DNA of 14,213 nt, from positions 1 to 14,213 of the forward strand of contig JBBDNV010000154.1 of NCBI GenBank assembly GCA_040877415.1, written 5' to 3'. A program made the position numbers and the translations under genes. Positions 12,710-14,213 of this stretch are shown here, one piece after another (the first letter of the stretch is position 1; each line of letters starts with the position of its first letter). The stretch is from JBBDNV01 sp040877415 (GTDB lineage: Bacteria > Planctomycetota > Planctomycetia > Pirellulales > PALSA-1355). The notes under the pieces are model-generated. The model did no database searches, was not told the DNA's origin, and was given only the letters and a program-made list of their open reading frames with translations.

Positions 12710-14107
12710 ATGAATGCCATGCCCAGCGGCCCCAAGCGGCTCACCGTAACGCAATGGTTGATCGTCTCGCTGGCGGCCATCGGGTTTGCCTTCGACATCT
12801 ATGAACTGCTGATGATGCAGTTCATCATCAAGGACCTGATTACCGATCTGACGGACTATAAACCGGGGAGCGACGGATTCCTGTACTGGGCGGCGGTTTT
12901 GTTTTACGTGCCGGCGTTGGCGGGCGGCATTTTCGGCCTTTTCGGCGGGTACCTGACCGACCGGTTGGGCCGCCGGCGCGTGCTGACCTGGAGCATCTTG
13001 ATTTACGCGTTCTCGGCGTTCGGCGCCGGGTTTTCGACGTCGATCGAAATGTTGCTCGTCCTGCGCTGTGCCACGTTCGTCGGCGTGTGCGTGGAGTTCG
13101 TGGCGGCCGTGGCCTGGCTGGCGGAATTGTTTCCCAACCCCCGGCAGCGCGAGAACGTGCTCGGTTATACCCAGGCGTTTTCGTCGCTGGGCGGCTTTCT
13201 GGTGGCCGGGGCGTATTGGATCGCGGCCCACTATGCCGCCAGCCTGCCGACCATCCGCATGCCGGAGTTTCTCAGTTTCATGGGCCAGATCACCAGCGGC
13301 AACGCCCCCTGGCGCTATACGCTGATGTCGGGGTTGATCCCCGCTTTGCCGCTGGTCGTGATCCGGCCGTTTTTGCCCGAGTCACCCGTCTGGGCGCAGA
13401 GGCGGGCGGCGGGCCAGCTTCGGCGGCCGAGCGTCCTGGAATTGTTCAGCCCCGAGCTGCGCCGCACGACGATCGTGACCACGATCATCTTTGCCTGCGC
13501 CTATGGCTCGGCCTTTGGCGCGATCCAGCAGATTCGCCAAATCGTGCCGGGCGTTCCTGACGTCAAGGCGGCCATCGCCGACAAGCCGGTTCCCCAGCAA
13601 AAGCAATTTGAGTCCGAAACGGCCGCCTTCGTCGGCGAGATCCAGGAGCTGGGCGGACTAGCCGGCCGCGTCCTTTTGGCGATTCTGGTCGTTCGGATCG
13701 TCAGCCGCCGGGCGCTGCTGCGCGTGTTTCAACTGCCGGGCCTGATCGTCGTGCCGCTGGTATTCGCCCTGGCGCCGGGGCACAGCTTGAACGCGCTTTC
13801 GGTCGGGGCGTTTTTTGCCGGGCTGTTTACGGTCGCGCAGTTCAGTTTTCTGGGCAACTATCTGCCGCGCGTCTATCCCCTTCACCTGCGCGGCACGGGA
13901 GAAGGCTTCGCGGCCAATATCGGGGGCCGCATGATCGGCACCTCGTTCGCCGCCGTGACGACCTTCTTGAGCAAGGTTGCGCCCGGCGAGACGCCGTCCA
14001 TGAAGCTCGCCAACGCGGCGGCCGCAGTTGCCTTGTTTGTCTTTCTCGTCGGCAGCATCGCTTGCTTCTTCCTGCCGGAGCCGACCAAGGAAGAGTTGCC
14101 GGATTGA
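12710..14107 (+). CDS. MFS transporter
   Basis: A 465-residue major facilitator superfamily permease of about 12 membrane helices, a normal length. The first helix carries an acidic pair (FAFDIYELLMM). The family signature between helices 2 and 3 is present as GGYLTDRLGRRR, with D84, R85 and G87. A central cytoplasmic loop separates the halves (RPFLPESPVWAQRRAAGQLRRPS, as in MFS_1/sugar-porter-like members), and the C-terminal half ends in FLVGSIACFFLPEPTKEELPD. An unusual loop of about 45 residues (PGVPDVKAAIADKPVPQQKQFESETAAFVGE) follows the first helix of the C-terminal half. The substrate cannot be told. I chose the ATG at 12710 with GGACGG upstream; the frame is open from 12482, but that stretch covers the promoters and reads as non-protein. 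It is divergent from the LssY-C gene. Confidence 0.9.
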   Translation: MNAMPSGPKRLTVTQWLIVSLAAIGFAFDIYELLMMQFIIKDLITDLTDYKPGSDGFLYWAAVLFYVPALAGGIFGLFGGYLTDRLGRRRVLTWSILIYAFSAFGAGFSTSIEMLLVLRCATFVGVCVEFVAAVAWLAELFPNPRQRENVLGYTQAFSSLGGFLVAGAYWIAAHYAASLPTIRMPEFLSFMGQITSGNAPWRYTLMSGLIPALPLVVIRPFLPESPVWAQRRAAGQLRRPSVLELFSPELRRTTIVTTIIFACAYGSAFGAIQQIRQIVPGVPDVKAAIADKPVPQQKQFESETAAFVGEIQELGGLAGRVLLAILVVRIVSRRALLRVFQLPGLIVVPLVFALAPGHSLNALSVGAFFAGLFTVAQFSFLGNYLPRVYPLHLRGTGEGFAANIGGRMIGTSFAAVTTFLSKVAPGETPSMKLANAAAAVALFVFLVGSIACFFLPEPTKEELPD

Positions 14108-14134
14108 AAGCGAGCGGCTGTTTCTTGCGAACGG

Positions 14135-14190
14135 GCGATCCCCCGGCAAAGCGATCCCCCGGCAAAGCGATCCCCCGGCAAAGCCGGGGG
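14135..14190. repeat. Three 16-base units closing in a GC hairpin
   Basis: GCGATCCCCCGGCAAA is repeated three times without a mismatch (14135-14150, 14151-14166, 14167-14182). The last copy is followed by GCCGGGGG (14183-14190), which pairs with CCCCCGGC of that unit (14172-14179) across an AAA loop. The array starts 27 bases after the MFS stop. There is no T-run, so it is more likely a dispersed repeat that can also act as a 3'-end hairpin than a classical terminator. The final 23 bases of the window show no gene. Confidence 0.85.
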
Positions 14191-14213
14191 CTAATGGAAA
14201 TCGAATCGTCGCG

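Overview
The window looks like chromosomal DNA of a planctomycete, probably of the Pirellulales. This is an inference. It rests on the high GC content, the MoxR/DUF58/DUF4129 cluster, the exported TlpA-type thioredoxins with a long extra N-terminal region, a HEAT-VWA exported protein, a free-standing LssY-C protein, and short GAAGGAT heptamer tracts. I see no rRNA, tRNA, CRISPR array, transposase, phage gene or plasmid function. Twelve protein genes fill almost the whole window, and no gene-free stretch exceeds about 235 bases.

Layout. Bases 1-1080 hold, on the minus strand, a STAS anti-sigma-factor antagonist followed by a GHKL-type anti-sigma kinase, a partner-switching pair with a good promoter just upstream. 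Bases 1289-3016, also minus, hold a two-gene unit: a NagB-like sugar-phosphate isomerase/deaminase homologue with altered catalytic residues, then a PIG-L/LmbE zinc deacetylase. The start codon and ribosome binding site of the deacetylase lie inside a heptamer repeat. Bases 3249-5627 (plus) hold two tandem paralogous exported TlpA-like thioredoxins separated by a hairpin terminator. Bases 5745-10174 (plus) hold a MoxR AAA ATPase, a DUF58 protein (ATGA overlap) and a large DUF4129 membrane protein with a long disordered middle. They are followed by an exported HEAT-repeat/VWA protein (10285-11637). A membrane-anchored LssY-C protein (minus, 11652-12479) is convergent with the VWA gene and divergent from a 12-TM MFS transporter (12710-14107). 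The window ends in a three-unit 16-base repeat that closes with a strong hairpin.

How the genes may work together. MoxR ATPases are chaperone-like proteins usually encoded beside DUF58 and VWA proteins, so the 5745-11637 block is best read as one MoxR/DUF58/DUF4129/VWA module acting at the cell envelope. The NagB-like and PIG-L proteins could act one after the other on an amino sugar or its conjugate, but the NagB-like protein lacks residues needed for ordinary glucosamine-6-phosphate deamination. The two thioredoxins probably act on disulfides outside the cytoplasm.

Most worth a second look are the altered NagB/PIG-L pair, the heptamer repeat that begins exactly at the stop codons of two unrelated genes, the MoxR-to-VWA block, and the extra N-terminal domain of the thioredoxin pair. 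I did not find a clearly new defence or mobile system.
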